The notes beneath the pieces were generated by a model. That model was not told where the DNA came from and did not search any database. It was given only the letters and a program-made list of their open reading frames with translations. DNA of 64,000 bases from Deltaproteobacteria bacterium (GTDB lineage Bacteria > UBA10199 > JACPAL01). The position numbers were made by a program, and so were the translations under genes. The stretch covers positions 186,001 through 250,000 of the forward strand of contig JACPAK010000002.1 of the NCBI GenBank assembly GCA_016180845.1. The letters run 5' to 3'. How positions within the stretch are numbered: the stretch's first letter is position 1; every line of letters starts with the position of its first letter. Below, piece after piece: positions 1 through 8,061 of this stretch.

Positions 1-1
1 C

Positions 2-778
2 TCCAAGATAGCTGTTTATTCGAGGGATTCTGATGTCGATCCTGTGGGAGCCTGTGTCGGCATGAAGGGGTCTCGTGTGCAGAGCGTTGTTCAGGAATTA
101 AGGGGAGAAAAGATCGATATCGTTGCCTGGAATCAGGACCCCGCGAAATTTGTTTGCAATGCGATCTCACCTGCTGAGGTGTCCAAGGTTATTATTAATG
201 AGAAAGATCACAGTATGGAGATTATTGTTCCTGATGATCAGCTTTCATTGGCGATCGGGAAAAAGGGGCAAAATGTCCGTCTTGCTGCGGAGCTGACCGG
301 TTGGAGTATTGATATCTACAGTGAAACCAAGCTCGAGGAGATGGCGAAGAAGGCGAAGGCAACCCTTGTCGAGGCCTTAGGCGTCGATGAAGGGGATGCC
401 ACCATTCTGTACAGTCAGGCCTTCCGGAGTCCAGAGGAGATCGTTGAAACCCCTTTTGAGGATTTGAAAAAAATCCCCGGAATTCAGCCTCAAAAACTGG
501 AAAATATCCGGACCGCAGCGGTTCGTTATGTGGAGCAGAAGAGACAGACAGTCGAAGGCGGAGGAGAGGCGATTTCTCTCAAAAACATCAAGGGAGTTGG
601 CTCCAAGACATTGGAGTTGCTGGTTGCGGCTGGTGTGACAACGCTCCAGCAGGTTGTTCAGTTGACGCCAGAACAACTCTCGGAAAAAACCGGGATTCCT
701 CCTGCGAAGGCGAATCAACTTATTGAGAATGGACGGGCTATCCTTGCCGGTGATCTGAGAGAGGCCGAAGGGGCCTAG
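2..778 (+). CDS. nusA: Transcription termination/antitermination protein NusA, 3' part
   Basis: The reading frame is open from base 2, so this is the C-terminal part of a gene that begins outside the window. The visible protein starts in the first KH domain (VDPVGACVG), continues through a second KH domain ([15 protein letters not shown]), and ends with two helix-hairpin-helix-like repeats (around [14 protein letters not shown] and [17 protein letters not shown]) of the kind found in long NusA proteins. NusA binds RNA polymerase and nascent RNA and controls pausing and termination. It is followed 11 bases later by infB, the usual nusA-infB order. Only the start and N-terminal domain are missing from view. 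Confidence 0.96.
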   Translation, partial: SKIAVYSRDSDVDPVGACVGMKGSRVQSVVQELRGEKIDIVAWNQDPAKFVCNAISPAEVSKVIINEKDHSMEIIVPDDQLSLAIGKKGQNVRLAAELTGWSIDIYSETKLEEMAKKAKATLVEALGVDEGDATILYSQAFRSPEEIVETPFEDLKKIPGIQPQKLENIRTAAVRYVEQKRQTVEGGGEAISLKNIKGVGSKTLELLVAAGVTTLQQVVQLTPEQLSEKTGIPPAKANQLIENGRAILAGDLREAEGA

Positions 779-789
779 GGAATTATTTT

Positions 790-2988
790 ATGGATGTGAA
801 GTCAAGTGTTGAAGAAAAACGGGTAAAATCGACGATCATTCGTCGTCGTGCTGTTGCTGAAGCTCCTCCACCGATTGCTCCTCTTCCTTCCCAGGTTTCT
901 TCTCCCGAGGAGCCTAAGACTCAGGAGGCTCAACCGAAGATTGTTCAAGAAGAGAAAAAGGAAGAAGGGGCGCTTCCGTCGGCAGTTTTACCTCCTGTTG
1001 AGGGGAAGGAAGATTCTGCTGAAGAGTACAAGCCGAAGAAGGTCGTCAAGCGAAAGACACGGGATGAGCTTGAGATGGAAATGATCGAACGTGCCGGTGG
1101 ATTGAGAAAAGCGGCTGAATTGATGACGACCAGTCCGGAGCGATTGGAGCGGGTCTATCGACCTGAGAAGAGCTCCAAGAAAAAGAGGGTCGTTCTCAAA
1201 AAGGAATTCAAGAAAACCGAGATTACGATTCCGAAGGCAAGCAAGAAGCTTATCAGGATCGAGACTACAATTCGTGTAGGCGAGCTTGCCCATCGGATGG
1301 GGATCAAGCTGCCTGATGTTGTCAAAAAACTAATCGGTTTGGGAATTGTAGCGACAGTGAATCATCTCATCGATTTCGATACGGCGACTCTTATTGCTCA
1401 TGAGTTTGGGTATGAAATTGAAAACGTTGCCTTTGAGGAATCTCAGGTTTTGAAAAGGGGGCCGTCAGGGGAAGTTCTGAAACCACGTCCCCCCGTTGTG
1501 ACGGTCATGGGTCATGTCGATCACGGAAAAACAACGCTTTTAGATACGATTCGCAAGACACAGGTCGCCGCCGGTGAGGCGGGAGGGATTACCCAACATA
1601 TTGGAGCCTACCAGGTTCATCTTCCAAAAGGAGACATCACCTTTTTGGACACCCCCGGTCATGAGGCCTTTACAGCGATTCGGGCTCGAGGGGCGAAGGT
1701 GACCGACCTGGTGGTCCTTGTGGTCGCTGCAGACGACGGCGTCATGCCTCAAACGATCGAGGCGATCAATCACGCGAAGGCGGCCAAGGTTCCTATTCTT
1801 GTTGCGGTTAATAAAATTGACAAACCTGATGCGAATCAGAGTCGTGTCGAGAGGGCATTAATGGAACATGGTCTTGTCTCCGAAAAACTGGGAGGGGATA
1901 CCATCATCCTTCCTGTTTCGGCCAAAACGGGACAAGGGGTCGAAGAGCTTCTCGAGATGATCCTTCTCCAGTCGGAAGTTCTTGAGCTCAAGGCGGATCC
2001 AACGACCCATGGCCGAGGAGTTGTCATTGAATCCAGACTGGATCGAGGTCGGGGTCCCGTGGTGACTGTGATTGTTCAGGAGGGGACGATTCATGTCGGG
2101 GATCCTATTGTGGTCGGTCCTACCTATGGCAAAATTCGTGCCTTGATTGATGACACCGGAAAGAATCTTCAAGAGGCGGGATCTTCTCAGCCGGTTGAAA
2201 TCCTTGGTCTCGCCGAGCTCCCGCAGGCTGGAGAGAGTTTTGATGTTGCCTCCTCAGAGATTGATTCAAGGGCCATTGCGAGCCATCGGGCATTGACGGT
2301 TCGCAAGGATCGTGAGGCGGCTGCGCGCCCTCTTCGTTTGGAAAATATTTTTTCAGAGGTCTCGCAGGGGGTTGTTCCGGAGCTTCGATTGGTCATCAAG
2401 GCCGATGTTCATGGCTCTGCCGAGGCGCTTCGAGATGCCTTGGTAAAACTTTCCACAGAAAAGGTGAAAGTGGTGATTATTCATTGGGGGGTTGGGGCGA
2501 TCACTGAATCCGATGTGATGTTGGCCCTCGCTTCAAAGGCGATTATTGCTGGGTTCAATGTCCGTCCTGACTCCAAGGGGCGTGAAACGGCCGAGTCTGA
2601 AAAGGTCGAGATCCGCAAGTACTCGATTATTTATGAGGCGGTTGACGATATCCGAAAGGCGATGACAGGCCTTCTCAAACCGATAAGAAAAGAGCAGTAC
2701 TTGGGGCGCGCGAAGGTGAAAGAACTTTTCAAGGTCTCCAAGATTGGAACGATCGCCGGCTCTGAAGTTGTGGATGGAAAATTTTCACGACCGGCGATGG
2801 TTCGTGTCTTGAGAGACAGTCGGGTTGTTTATGAGGGGAAAATCTCCTCGTTAAAAAGATTTAAGGATGATGCCCGGGAAGTGCTTGCGGGATTGGAATG
2901 CGGGATTGGGATCGAAAACTTCAATGATCTTCAGCCCAATGATATTCTCGAAGCCTTTACGATTGAGGAAATTGCACAAGAGCTGTGA
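790..2988 (+). CDS. infB: Translation initiation factor IF-2
   Basis: IF-2 is the GTPase that brings initiator tRNA to the 30S subunit and promotes subunit joining. The 732-residue protein has a charged, Pro/Glu/Lys-rich N-terminus, an IF2N-like helical region near residues 155-215, then the GTPase domain with P-loop GHVDHGKTT from residue 241, DTPGH and NKIDKPD motifs, followed by domains II-IV typical of the family. The N-terminal region is shorter than in E. coli IF-2. The ATG at 790 follows an AGGGA about nine bases upstream that overlaps the nusA stop. Its TGA overlaps the GTG start of the next gene by four bases, so translation is probably coupled. Confidence 0.98.
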   Translation: MDVKSSVEEKRVKSTIIRRRAVAEAPPPIAPLPSQVSSPEEPKTQEAQPKIVQEEKKEEGALPSAVLPPVEGKEDSAEEYKPKKVVKRKTRDELEMEMIERAGGLRKAAELMTTSPERLERVYRPEKSSKKKRVVLKKEFKKTEITIPKASKKLIRIETTIRVGELAHRMGIKLPDVVKKLIGLGIVATVNHLIDFDTATLIAHEFGYEIENVAFEESQVLKRGPSGEVLKPRPPVVTVMGHVDHGKTTLLDTIRKTQVAAGEAGGITQHIGAYQVHLPKGDITFLDTPGHEAFTAIRARGAKVTDLVVLVVAADDGVMPQTIEAINHAKAAKVPILVAVNKIDKPDANQSRVERALMEHGLVSEKLGGDTIILPVSAKTGQGVEELLEMILLQSEVLELKADPTTHGRGVVIESRLDRGRGPVVTVIVQEGTIHVGDPIVVGPTYGKIRALIDDTGKNLQEAGSSQPVEILGLAELPQAGESFDVASSEIDSRAIASHRALTVRKDREAAARPLRLENIFSEVSQGVVPELRLVIKADVHGSAEALRDALVKLSTEKVKVVIIHWGVGAITESDVMLALASKAIIAGFNVRPDSKGRETAESEKVEIRKYSIIYEAVDDIRKAMTGLLKPIRKEQYLGRAKVKELFKVSKIGTIAGSEVVDGKFSRPAMVRVLRDSRVVYEGKISSLKRFKDDAREVLAGLECGIGIENFNDLQPNDILEAFTIEEIAQEL

Positions 2989-3272
2989 AAATTGTCGCTG
3001 GCAAGATCGCCTTTTTCTTCCCCGAATGTCACTCTTTGAAAGAAAAGCGGCATTTTGTTCAGAAGCTGAAGGAAAAAACGAGTCATCAATTTGGAGTGCC
3101 AGTCGCTGAAGTGGATCAGCATGATTTGTGGCAGAGGGCTGTTTTGGGCTTTGCGATTGTCGGAAATGAGATCAAGCCCCTCCAGAGACTTGCTGATCAG
3201 ATAATCCGGTTCATGGAAACCCTGGATTTGGGACAGATCATTGATAAAGAAACTGAGCTTATGGAGTTTTAG
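2985..3272 (+). CDS. DUF503 (YlxP-like) family protein
   Basis: This 95-residue protein matches the DUF503/YlxP family: an N-terminal strand ending in HSLKEKR, followed by VAEVDQHDLWQRAVLGFAIV and a C-terminal helix. These small proteins lie almost always between infB and rbfA, as here, and are thought to act in ribosome or RNA metabolism, although no enzyme activity is firmly assigned. The GTG start at 2985 is inside the infB stop (GTGA), and the stop is directly followed by the rbfA ATG. The position and length are normal for the family. Confidence 0.9.
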   Translation: MKIVAGKIAFFFPECHSLKEKRHFVQKLKEKTSHQFGVPVAEVDQHDLWQRAVLGFAIVGNEIKPLQRLADQIIRFMETLDLGQIIDKETELMEF

Positions 3273-3605
3273 ATGGCGACCTATCGACTGGAGAGGCTTC
3301 AGGAAGAGATGAAACAGTTGATCCGCGGGATCTTTCTTTTTGAGGTGCAGGATCCACGGATTAAAAATGTTGCGGTGACCCGGATCCGTTTGGCAAAAGA
3401 TTTGGGATTCGCCAGAATTTACTATGAAATACCAAAGGGCGCAGATCGGATCAGCGTTGAACAGGCCCTTGAAAAGGCAAAAGGTTATTTGCGATCAGCA
3501 TTGGCTTCCAGGCTAAAGCTTCGCTTGATCCCAAAAATAGATTTTTTTTATGACGAAACATCGGAAGAAATGGAAAGGATCGAAGAGCTCTTCTCGAAAA
3601 TCTGA
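3273..3605 (+). CDS. rbfA: 30S ribosome-binding factor RbfA
   Basis: RbfA is a KH-fold cold-shock protein that assists late 30S maturation by acting on the 5' end of 16S rRNA. The 110-residue product shows the family pattern: an N-terminal RLERLQEEMKQLI helix, the DPRIKNVAVTRIRLAKDLGFARIYYE core, and LRSALASRLKLRLIPKIDFFYDET near the end. The ATG follows the DUF503 stop with no gap. The 3' end overlaps the proposed start of the next gene by up to 56 bases, a longer overlap than elsewhere in this operon and a sign that the downstream start may lie further in. Confidence 0.95.
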   Translation: MATYRLERLQEEMKQLIRGIFLFEVQDPRIKNVAVTRIRLAKDLGFARIYYEIPKGADRISVEQALEKAKGYLRSALASRLKLRLIPKIDFFYDETSEEMERIEELFSKI

Positions 3606-4566
3606 TCCCTTTCAGAGGGTGATCGCAGAGATTCGCAAGGGGAGGTCATTTCTCATTACTACCCACGCCAATCCAGATGGCGATGCGCTCGGGAGTGCGA
3701 TCGCGCTGGGGTTGGGGCTCAAGAAGCTTGGGAAAAAAGTCAAAATTTATAACGCTGATCCGGTACCGGGAAACTTGCGTTTCCTCTCAGAGTCAAAGCA
3801 GGTGACGTCAAGTTTGAGTGCAGACGAATGTTTTGATGCCGCTTTTATTGTCGACTGTGCGGAGCCGGAGAGGGTCGGTGAAATTTTTCTAAAACATCCG
3901 AATCGTGGCAGGTTGATCGTTGTTGATCATCATCGAAAGAGTGGACGGGCCGGGGATATTAATCTGATCCAGCCGACTGCCGCCTCGACCGGTGTCGTCG
4001 TTCGATCTCTCTTAAAAAAGCTGAGGATTCCGATCACGCGAGCGATCGCAGAAAATATCTACACCACACTCGTGACCGACACCGGGAATTTTCGTTATTC
4101 CAATACCGATGCCTCGGTCTTTGGCATCGCCAAGGAACTCGTCGAAACGGGGGTCTCTCCATGGATTGTGTCGAAGAATATTTATGATAACTACCCGGTG
4201 GAGCGGATCCTGCTTCTCTCCAAGATCCTCCCGACGCTTCAAATTTCGTCGGACAAACGATACGCCTCGATCGTGATTTCGCAACAGTCGTTCCAGGAGG
4301 TTGGAGCGAGCTCCGATTTGATTGACGAGTTTATCAACTACCCGCGGTCGATCAACACGGTGGAAGTGGCGATCCAGTTTCGCGAAACCCCGGACGGAAA
4401 GTGGAAGGTCAGCTTTCGGTCGAAAGAGTTTGTGGATGTCGCTACCCTTGCTGCCCGATTTGGCGGTGGTGGCCACATCCGGGCGTCGGGGTGCACGTTC
4501 GAGGGTTTGCCTCTGGAAGAGGTCCGGCAAAAGATCTTTGTGGCGGTTGAAGAGGCTCTTAAATAA
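3550..4566 (+). CDS. nrnA: DHH/DHHA1 phosphoesterase, NrnA-type oligoribonuclease/pAp phosphatase
   Basis: The protein (338 residues from the ATG at 3550) has the DHH family layout: TTHANPDGDALGS near residue 36, FIVDCAEP, VVDHH, then a C-terminal DHHA1 domain with GGGGHIRASG. NrnA degrades nano-RNAs and 3'-phosphoadenosine 5'-phosphate. The ATG at 3550 overlaps rbfA by 56 bases and lacks a clear ribosome site; a GTG at 3619 is an alternative that would begin just before the conserved core. The genes truB and ribF, which often follow nrnA in this operon, are absent and rpsO comes next. Confidence 0.93.
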   Translation: MTKHRKKWKGSKSSSRKSDPFQRVIAEIRKGRSFLITTHANPDGDALGSAIALGLGLKKLGKKVKIYNADPVPGNLRFLSESKQVTSSLSADECFDAAFIVDCAEPERVGEIFLKHPNRGRLIVVDHHRKSGRAGDINLIQPTAASTGVVVRSLLKKLRIPITRAIAENIYTTLVTDTGNFRYSNTDASVFGIAKELVETGVSPWIVSKNIYDNYPVERILLLSKILPTLQISSDKRYASIVISQQSFQEVGASSDLIDEFINYPRSINTVEVAIQFRETPDGKWKVSFRSKEFVDVATLAARFGGGGHIRASGCTFEGLPLEEVRQKIFVAVEEALK

Positions 4567-4574
4567 AAGGCCTC

Positions 4575-4602
4575 TTTACAAAATGTTTTACGCTGTGATA
4601 GT
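4575..4602 (+). promoter_or_regulatory. Possible promoter before rpsO
   Basis: TTTACA at 4575-4580 and an extended -10-like TGTGATAGT (hexamer GATAGT, 4597-4602) are separated by 16 bases. A transcript from it would start only about ten bases before the rpsO ATG at 4618. A separate rpsO-pnp promoter is common in other bacteria, which supports the idea, but the hexamers are imperfect. Confidence 0.3.
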
Positions 4603-4617
4603 TTCTTGAAACAATAT

Positions 4618-4878
4618 ATGGCTATAGAAAAACAGTCAGTGATTGCCAAACATAAGACTCACGAAAAAGACACAGGGTCTCCTGAGGTCCAGATCGCTCT
4701 CTTGACGGAGAGGATTAATCATCTCGATGGACATTTTAAGTCACACCTGAAAGACCATCAGTCGCGTCGGGGTCTTTTAAAACTGGTTGGGCAGAGGCGT
4801 CGGCTCATGACTTATTTGAAGACGCGGAATCAGGTTAGATATCATAGGGTTGCGAAGGAACTTGGCTTGAGAAAATAG
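4618..4878 (+). CDS. rpsO: 30S ribosomal protein S15
   Basis: S15 binds the 16S rRNA central domain early in 30S assembly. The 86-residue product contains the hallmark [16 protein letters not shown] and [11 protein letters not shown]-like ([18 protein letters not shown]) segments and ends in the normal LGLRK. I choose the ATG at 4618; an in-frame TTG at 4606 would add only four residues without family support. It sits between nrnA and pnp, the standard rpsO-pnp pairing, with a structured 108-base gap before pnp. Confidence 0.97.
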   Translation: MAIEKQSVIAKHKTHEKDTGSPEVQIALLTERINHLDGHFKSHLKDHQSRRGLLKLVGQRRRLMTYLKTRNQVRYHRVAKELGLRK

Positions 4879-4956
4879 GGAGTGGGCTGCCTGATAATTT
4901 ATCAGAGCTGCTTGATTGGAAAGTGGCTGTTGTAAGTTATCAGTGATTTCCCTCCC
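4878..4956 (+). promoter_or_regulatory. Structured rpsO-pnp intergenic leader with competing hairpins
   Basis: CTGATAATTTATCAG (4891-4905) is a perfect 7-base inverted repeat. A second copy of the right arm, TTATCAG, lies at 4937-4943 and could pair with the same left arm. GGGAG (4878-4882) can pair with CTCCC (4952-4956) and close the whole region. In E. coli this intergenic region is an RNase III-processed stem through which PNPase represses its own synthesis; a similar role here is inferred. The pnp ribosome site (AAAAAAGGAG) lies just beyond. Confidence 0.45.
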
Positions 4957-4986
4957 CAAAAGTTAATCAAAAAAGGAGTCAAAAAC

Positions 4987-7209
4987 ATGGTGTATTCAGT
5001 AGAGGCCAATCTTGGCGGTAAACGTGTTACTATAGAAACCGGTCGCATGGCTAAACAGGCTGGTGGTTCTGTTGTTGTTCAATGTGAGGATACCATTGTC
5101 CTCGTGACGGCGGTTGTTTCCAAGGAACCCAAAAAAGACGCCGACTTTCTACCACTCTCGTGTGATTATGTCGAAAAGACATTCGCTGCCGGTAAGATTC
5201 CAGGAGGTTTTTTTAAAAGAGAAGGTCGTCCCAGTGAACATGAAATTTTAACAAGCCGCTTCATCGATCGTCCTATTCGTCCTCTTTTTCCCGAAAAATT
5301 TCATTATGAAGTTCAAGTGATCGCGACGGTACTCTCTGCGGATCCGGGTACAGAGCCGGATACCTTGGCGATGATTGGAGCCTCTACGGCCCTCATGCTT
5401 TCCGAGGCCCCCTTTCAGGGACCTATTGCCGGTGTTCGTGTGAGTCGGGTCAATGGTCAGTTCAAATGCAATCCTAGTGTTGAGGAATCGTCAGCGAGTG
5501 ACATTGAATTGATTGTTGCCGCCAGCCGGGATGCTGTCGTCATGGTCGAAGGGGAAGCGCAGGAGATCCCCGAAGACGAGATTTTTGCTGCGATCCGGTT
5601 TGCCCATGAGGCGGTGCAACCCATCTTAAAGATTCAGGAGGCATTGAGAGAAAAGGCTGGAAAACAGAAGATTGTTGTGACCGTTCCTGAAGAAGCTGAA
5701 GGGAATGAAGTCGAGCAGGAGGTCAGGAATCGCTATGCAGATGCCTTGGGGAAGGCGATTCGAATTCCGGAGAAGCAGAAGAGACAAGAGGCGGTAAGCC
5801 AGCTTCACGAAAAGGTTTTAGCCGAGATGTTACTGCCTGAGGAAGAGGACGAGAAAAAAGAAGGGGTTATTGAAAAGGCCTTTGAGGACCTTCATTATTT
5901 CTTGATGAGAAAGATGGTTCTCGAAGAGGGACGGCGTGTGGATGGTCGAAACTACGAAGCGATACGACCGATTTCTTGTCAGGTCGGGCTTCTTCCTCGT
6001 GCGCATGGGTCGGCCCTTTTCACGCGTGGGGAGACCCAGGCTCTTGTGACCACCACACTGGGTACTGGCGAAGATGAGCAGATTATTGATGCGTTGCTGG
6101 AGGAATCAACGAAGCGATTCATGCTGCATTATAATTTTCCTCCCTTTTCGGTTGGGGAGGTTAAATTCTTAAGATCACCCGGGCGTCGTGAGATCGGTCA
6201 TGGAAATCTCGCGGAGAGGGCCTTGAAGAGGATGATCCCGTCTGAGAGTGAATTTCCTTACACCCTCCGGGTTGTTTCAGAAATTCTGGAATCCAATGGT
6301 TCTTCTTCGATGGCGACAGTCTGTGGGGCGACTCTTTCCTTGATGGATGCTGGTGTTAAGATCAAAGATCCTGTTGCTGGAATTGCGATGGGTCTTGTTG
6401 CCGAGAAGGAGAAGGTGGCGATCCTCTCGGATATCCTTGGTGATGAAGACCATCTCGGAGATATGGATTTCAAGGTGGCAGGAACTGAGAAAGGCGTTAC
6501 TGCTCTGCAGATGGATATCAAGATTTCTGGTATTTCCGAGGAAATTTTGAAACAGGCATTAGAACAGGCCCGTCGAGGACGGCTGCATATCTTGAAGACA
6601 ATGTTGGAATCTATTTCAACCTCACGTGACAACCTCTCTCCCTATGCGCCGAGAATCACTCAACTGACGATTCCAAAGGATATGATTGGGGCTTTGATTG
6701 GTCCTGGAGGGAAAAATATTCGAGGGATTATTGATGAGACAGGTGCCAAGATCGATGTTGAGGATGATGGTACCGTGAAGGTTTTTGCCGCGGATGAAAA
6801 GGTGATGCAGGTGGCTGTTGAGCGGGTCAAAGGATTTACCGCTGTTGCTGAACTGGGCAAGGTTTACAAGGGGAAGGTTGTCAAAACGACAGATTTCGGT
6901 GCCTTTGTTAATATTCTGCCTAATACAGATGGCCTGCTTCATATCTCGGAAATCGATTACCAGAGGGTGAATCGTGTTGAGGATCTGCTTCATGAAGGGG
7001 ATGAGCTGGATGTCAAGGTGATCCGGATTGAAGACAACGGAAAGGTTGCCCTGTCCCGTCGTCAAACAATGCCGGCCCCGGAAGGTTGGGTTCCGCCACC
7101 GGAACGGGAGCGCAGTGAGCGACCCCGGCGAGGTCGTGAGGGCGGAGGGTTCAGGGGGCGCGGTGATCGCGATCGTGACCGAGGCCCAGCAAGACGCTCA
7201 AGATTTTAA
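4987..7209 (+). CDS. pnp: Polyribonucleotide nucleotidyltransferase (PNPase)
   Basis: PNPase is the phosphorolytic 3'-5' exoribonuclease of the degradosome. The 740-residue protein has two RNase PH domains (from about residues 10 and 325, the second with LLHYNFPPFSVGE-type core sequence and SNGSSSMATVCG), an all-alpha linker, a KH domain near residues 555-612 (LIGPGGKNIRGI) and an S1 domain near 624-692 (GKVVKTTDFGAFVNI). The tail after about residue 697 is rich in Arg and Gly. An excellent ribosome site precedes the ATG. The last 59 bases also encode the end of coaE on the other strand. Confidence 0.98.
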   Translation: MVYSVEANLGGKRVTIETGRMAKQAGGSVVVQCEDTIVLVTAVVSKEPKKDADFLPLSCDYVEKTFAAGKIPGGFFKREGRPSEHEILTSRFIDRPIRPLFPEKFHYEVQVIATVLSADPGTEPDTLAMIGASTALMLSEAPFQGPIAGVRVSRVNGQFKCNPSVEESSASDIELIVAASRDAVVMVEGEAQEIPEDEIFAAIRFAHEAVQPILKIQEALREKAGKQKIVVTVPEEAEGNEVEQEVRNRYADALGKAIRIPEKQKRQEAVSQLHEKVLAEMLLPEEEDEKKEGVIEKAFEDLHYFLMRKMVLEEGRRVDGRNYEAIRPISCQVGLLPRAHGSALFTRGETQALVTTTLGTGEDEQIIDALLEESTKRFMLHYNFPPFSVGEVKFLRSPGRREIGHGNLAERALKRMIPSESEFPYTLRVVSEILESNGSSSMATVCGATLSLMDAGVKIKDPVAGIAMGLVAEKEKVAILSDILGDEDHLGDMDFKVAGTEKGVTALQMDIKISGISEEILKQALEQARRGRLHILKTMLESISTSRDNLSPYAPRITQLTIPKDMIGALIGPGGKNIRGIIDETGAKIDVEDDGTVKVFAADEKVMQVAVERVKGFTAVAELGKVYKGKVVKTTDFGAFVNILPNTDGLLHISEIDYQRVNRVEDLLHEGDELDVKVIRIEDNGKVALSRRQTMPAPEGWVPPPERERSERPRRGREGGGFRGRGDRDRDRGPARRSRF

Positions 7210-7774
7210 GGAGCTGCCTCTCCGTCTGTTTGCTTGTCCCGGAATTATCGATAACAAAATCAGCAAGTTTTTCCTTCGTCACAGTAGACATTTGTGAAAG
7301 GATTCGTGTCATCGCCTGAGTCTCGCTGAGCTTATCTCGTTTCATCAGTCGCTTGAGTTGGATATTCGGATCGATTTTAACAAGAACGTTGAGATCCATC
7401 TTCTTGTTGAGACCGCTTTCAAAGAGAAGAGGGGCATCAATAACAACCATCTTCGCCTTGCGCCTCTTGAATCCTGATATTTCTTCTTGGATTTTTTTCA
7501 AGATTTCCGGGTGAGTGGTTGATTCCAGGATCCTTCTCTTTTCGGGATGGGAAAAGACGATCTCTCCGAGGATCGATCGATTGATCGTCTTATCAGGATT
7601 TAGGATTCCGTCACCAAAGACTGTGACGATTACCCGATAGGCCGGCTTCTTTGGTTTGATTACCTCATGAGCAATCCGATCGGCGTCGACAACAGGGATC
7701 TTTTTCTTTTTGAGAAATGAAACGACAAGCGATTTTCCACTCGCGATCCCCCCTGTGAGGCCGATGAGCTTCAT
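7151..7774 (-). CDS. coaE: Dephospho-CoA kinase
   Basis: CoaE phosphorylates the 3'-hydroxyl of dephospho-CoA, the last step of coenzyme A synthesis. The 207-residue protein opens with MKLIGLTGGIASGKS (P-loop) and contains DADRIAHEV, HPEI and DAPLLFESG motifs in family order. Its ATG overlaps the stop of the upstream minus-strand gene by four bases. Its C-terminal 59 bases overlap the 3' end of pnp on the opposite strand, and the terminal residues (GLGHDRDHRAP) look unconstrained, as if the gene has read into pnp. Confidence 0.96.
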   Translation of the reverse strand: MKLIGLTGGIASGKSLVVSFLKKKKIPVVDADRIAHEVIKPKKPAYRVIVTVFGDGILNPDKTINRSILGEIVFSHPEKRRILESTTHPEILKKIQEEISGFKRRKAKMVVIDAPLLFESGLNKKMDLNVLVKIDPNIQLKRLMKRDKLSETQAMTRILSQMSTVTKEKLADFVIDNSGTSKQTERQLLKILSVLLGLGHDRDHRAP

Positions 7775-8061
7775 CCACGAGAACCCTTGATCCCTTTAAT
7801 AAAATCAATCATAGGAAGCACGGCTCGATCCCGAAACTCAAGGAGTTTTTCGATGATCTCTTTTTCTGTCTCTTGAGAGGAAATCAGAAGTTTTTTCACT
7901 AATTCAGAGACCTGTTCATACTCTGGAGAGAGCCGTTCATGAAGGCGGGCGACCATTGGGTTTGCCTTCGCCTGTTCCTCCATCATCCCCCAAAGATCCT
8001 TCACAAATTCTTTCTCACCAAACTTTTTATTTCTTTTCTTTTTTGATTTTTTCCTCGGCAA
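7771..8061 (-). CDS. Small Lys-rich hypothetical protein
   Basis: I do not recognise this protein. It begins with a very basic stretch (MPRKKSKKKRNKK) followed by predicted amphipathic helices such as LSPEYEQVSELVKKLLI and EKEIIEKLLEFRDRAVLP; there is no signal peptide or membrane segment. It is 96 residues from a TTG at 8061, which has AGGAG about ten bases upstream and overlaps the CCA-adding gene by 35 bases; ATG codons at 7986/7983 are alternative starts and would remove the basic tail. It overlaps coaE by ATGA, so it is in one operon with coaE and the CCA-adding enzyme. Confidence 0.6.
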   Translation of the reverse strand: MPRKKSKKKRNKKFGEKEFVKDLWGMMEEQAKANPMVARLHERLSPEYEQVSELVKKLLISSQETEKEIIEKLLEFRDRAVLPMIDFIKGIKGSRG

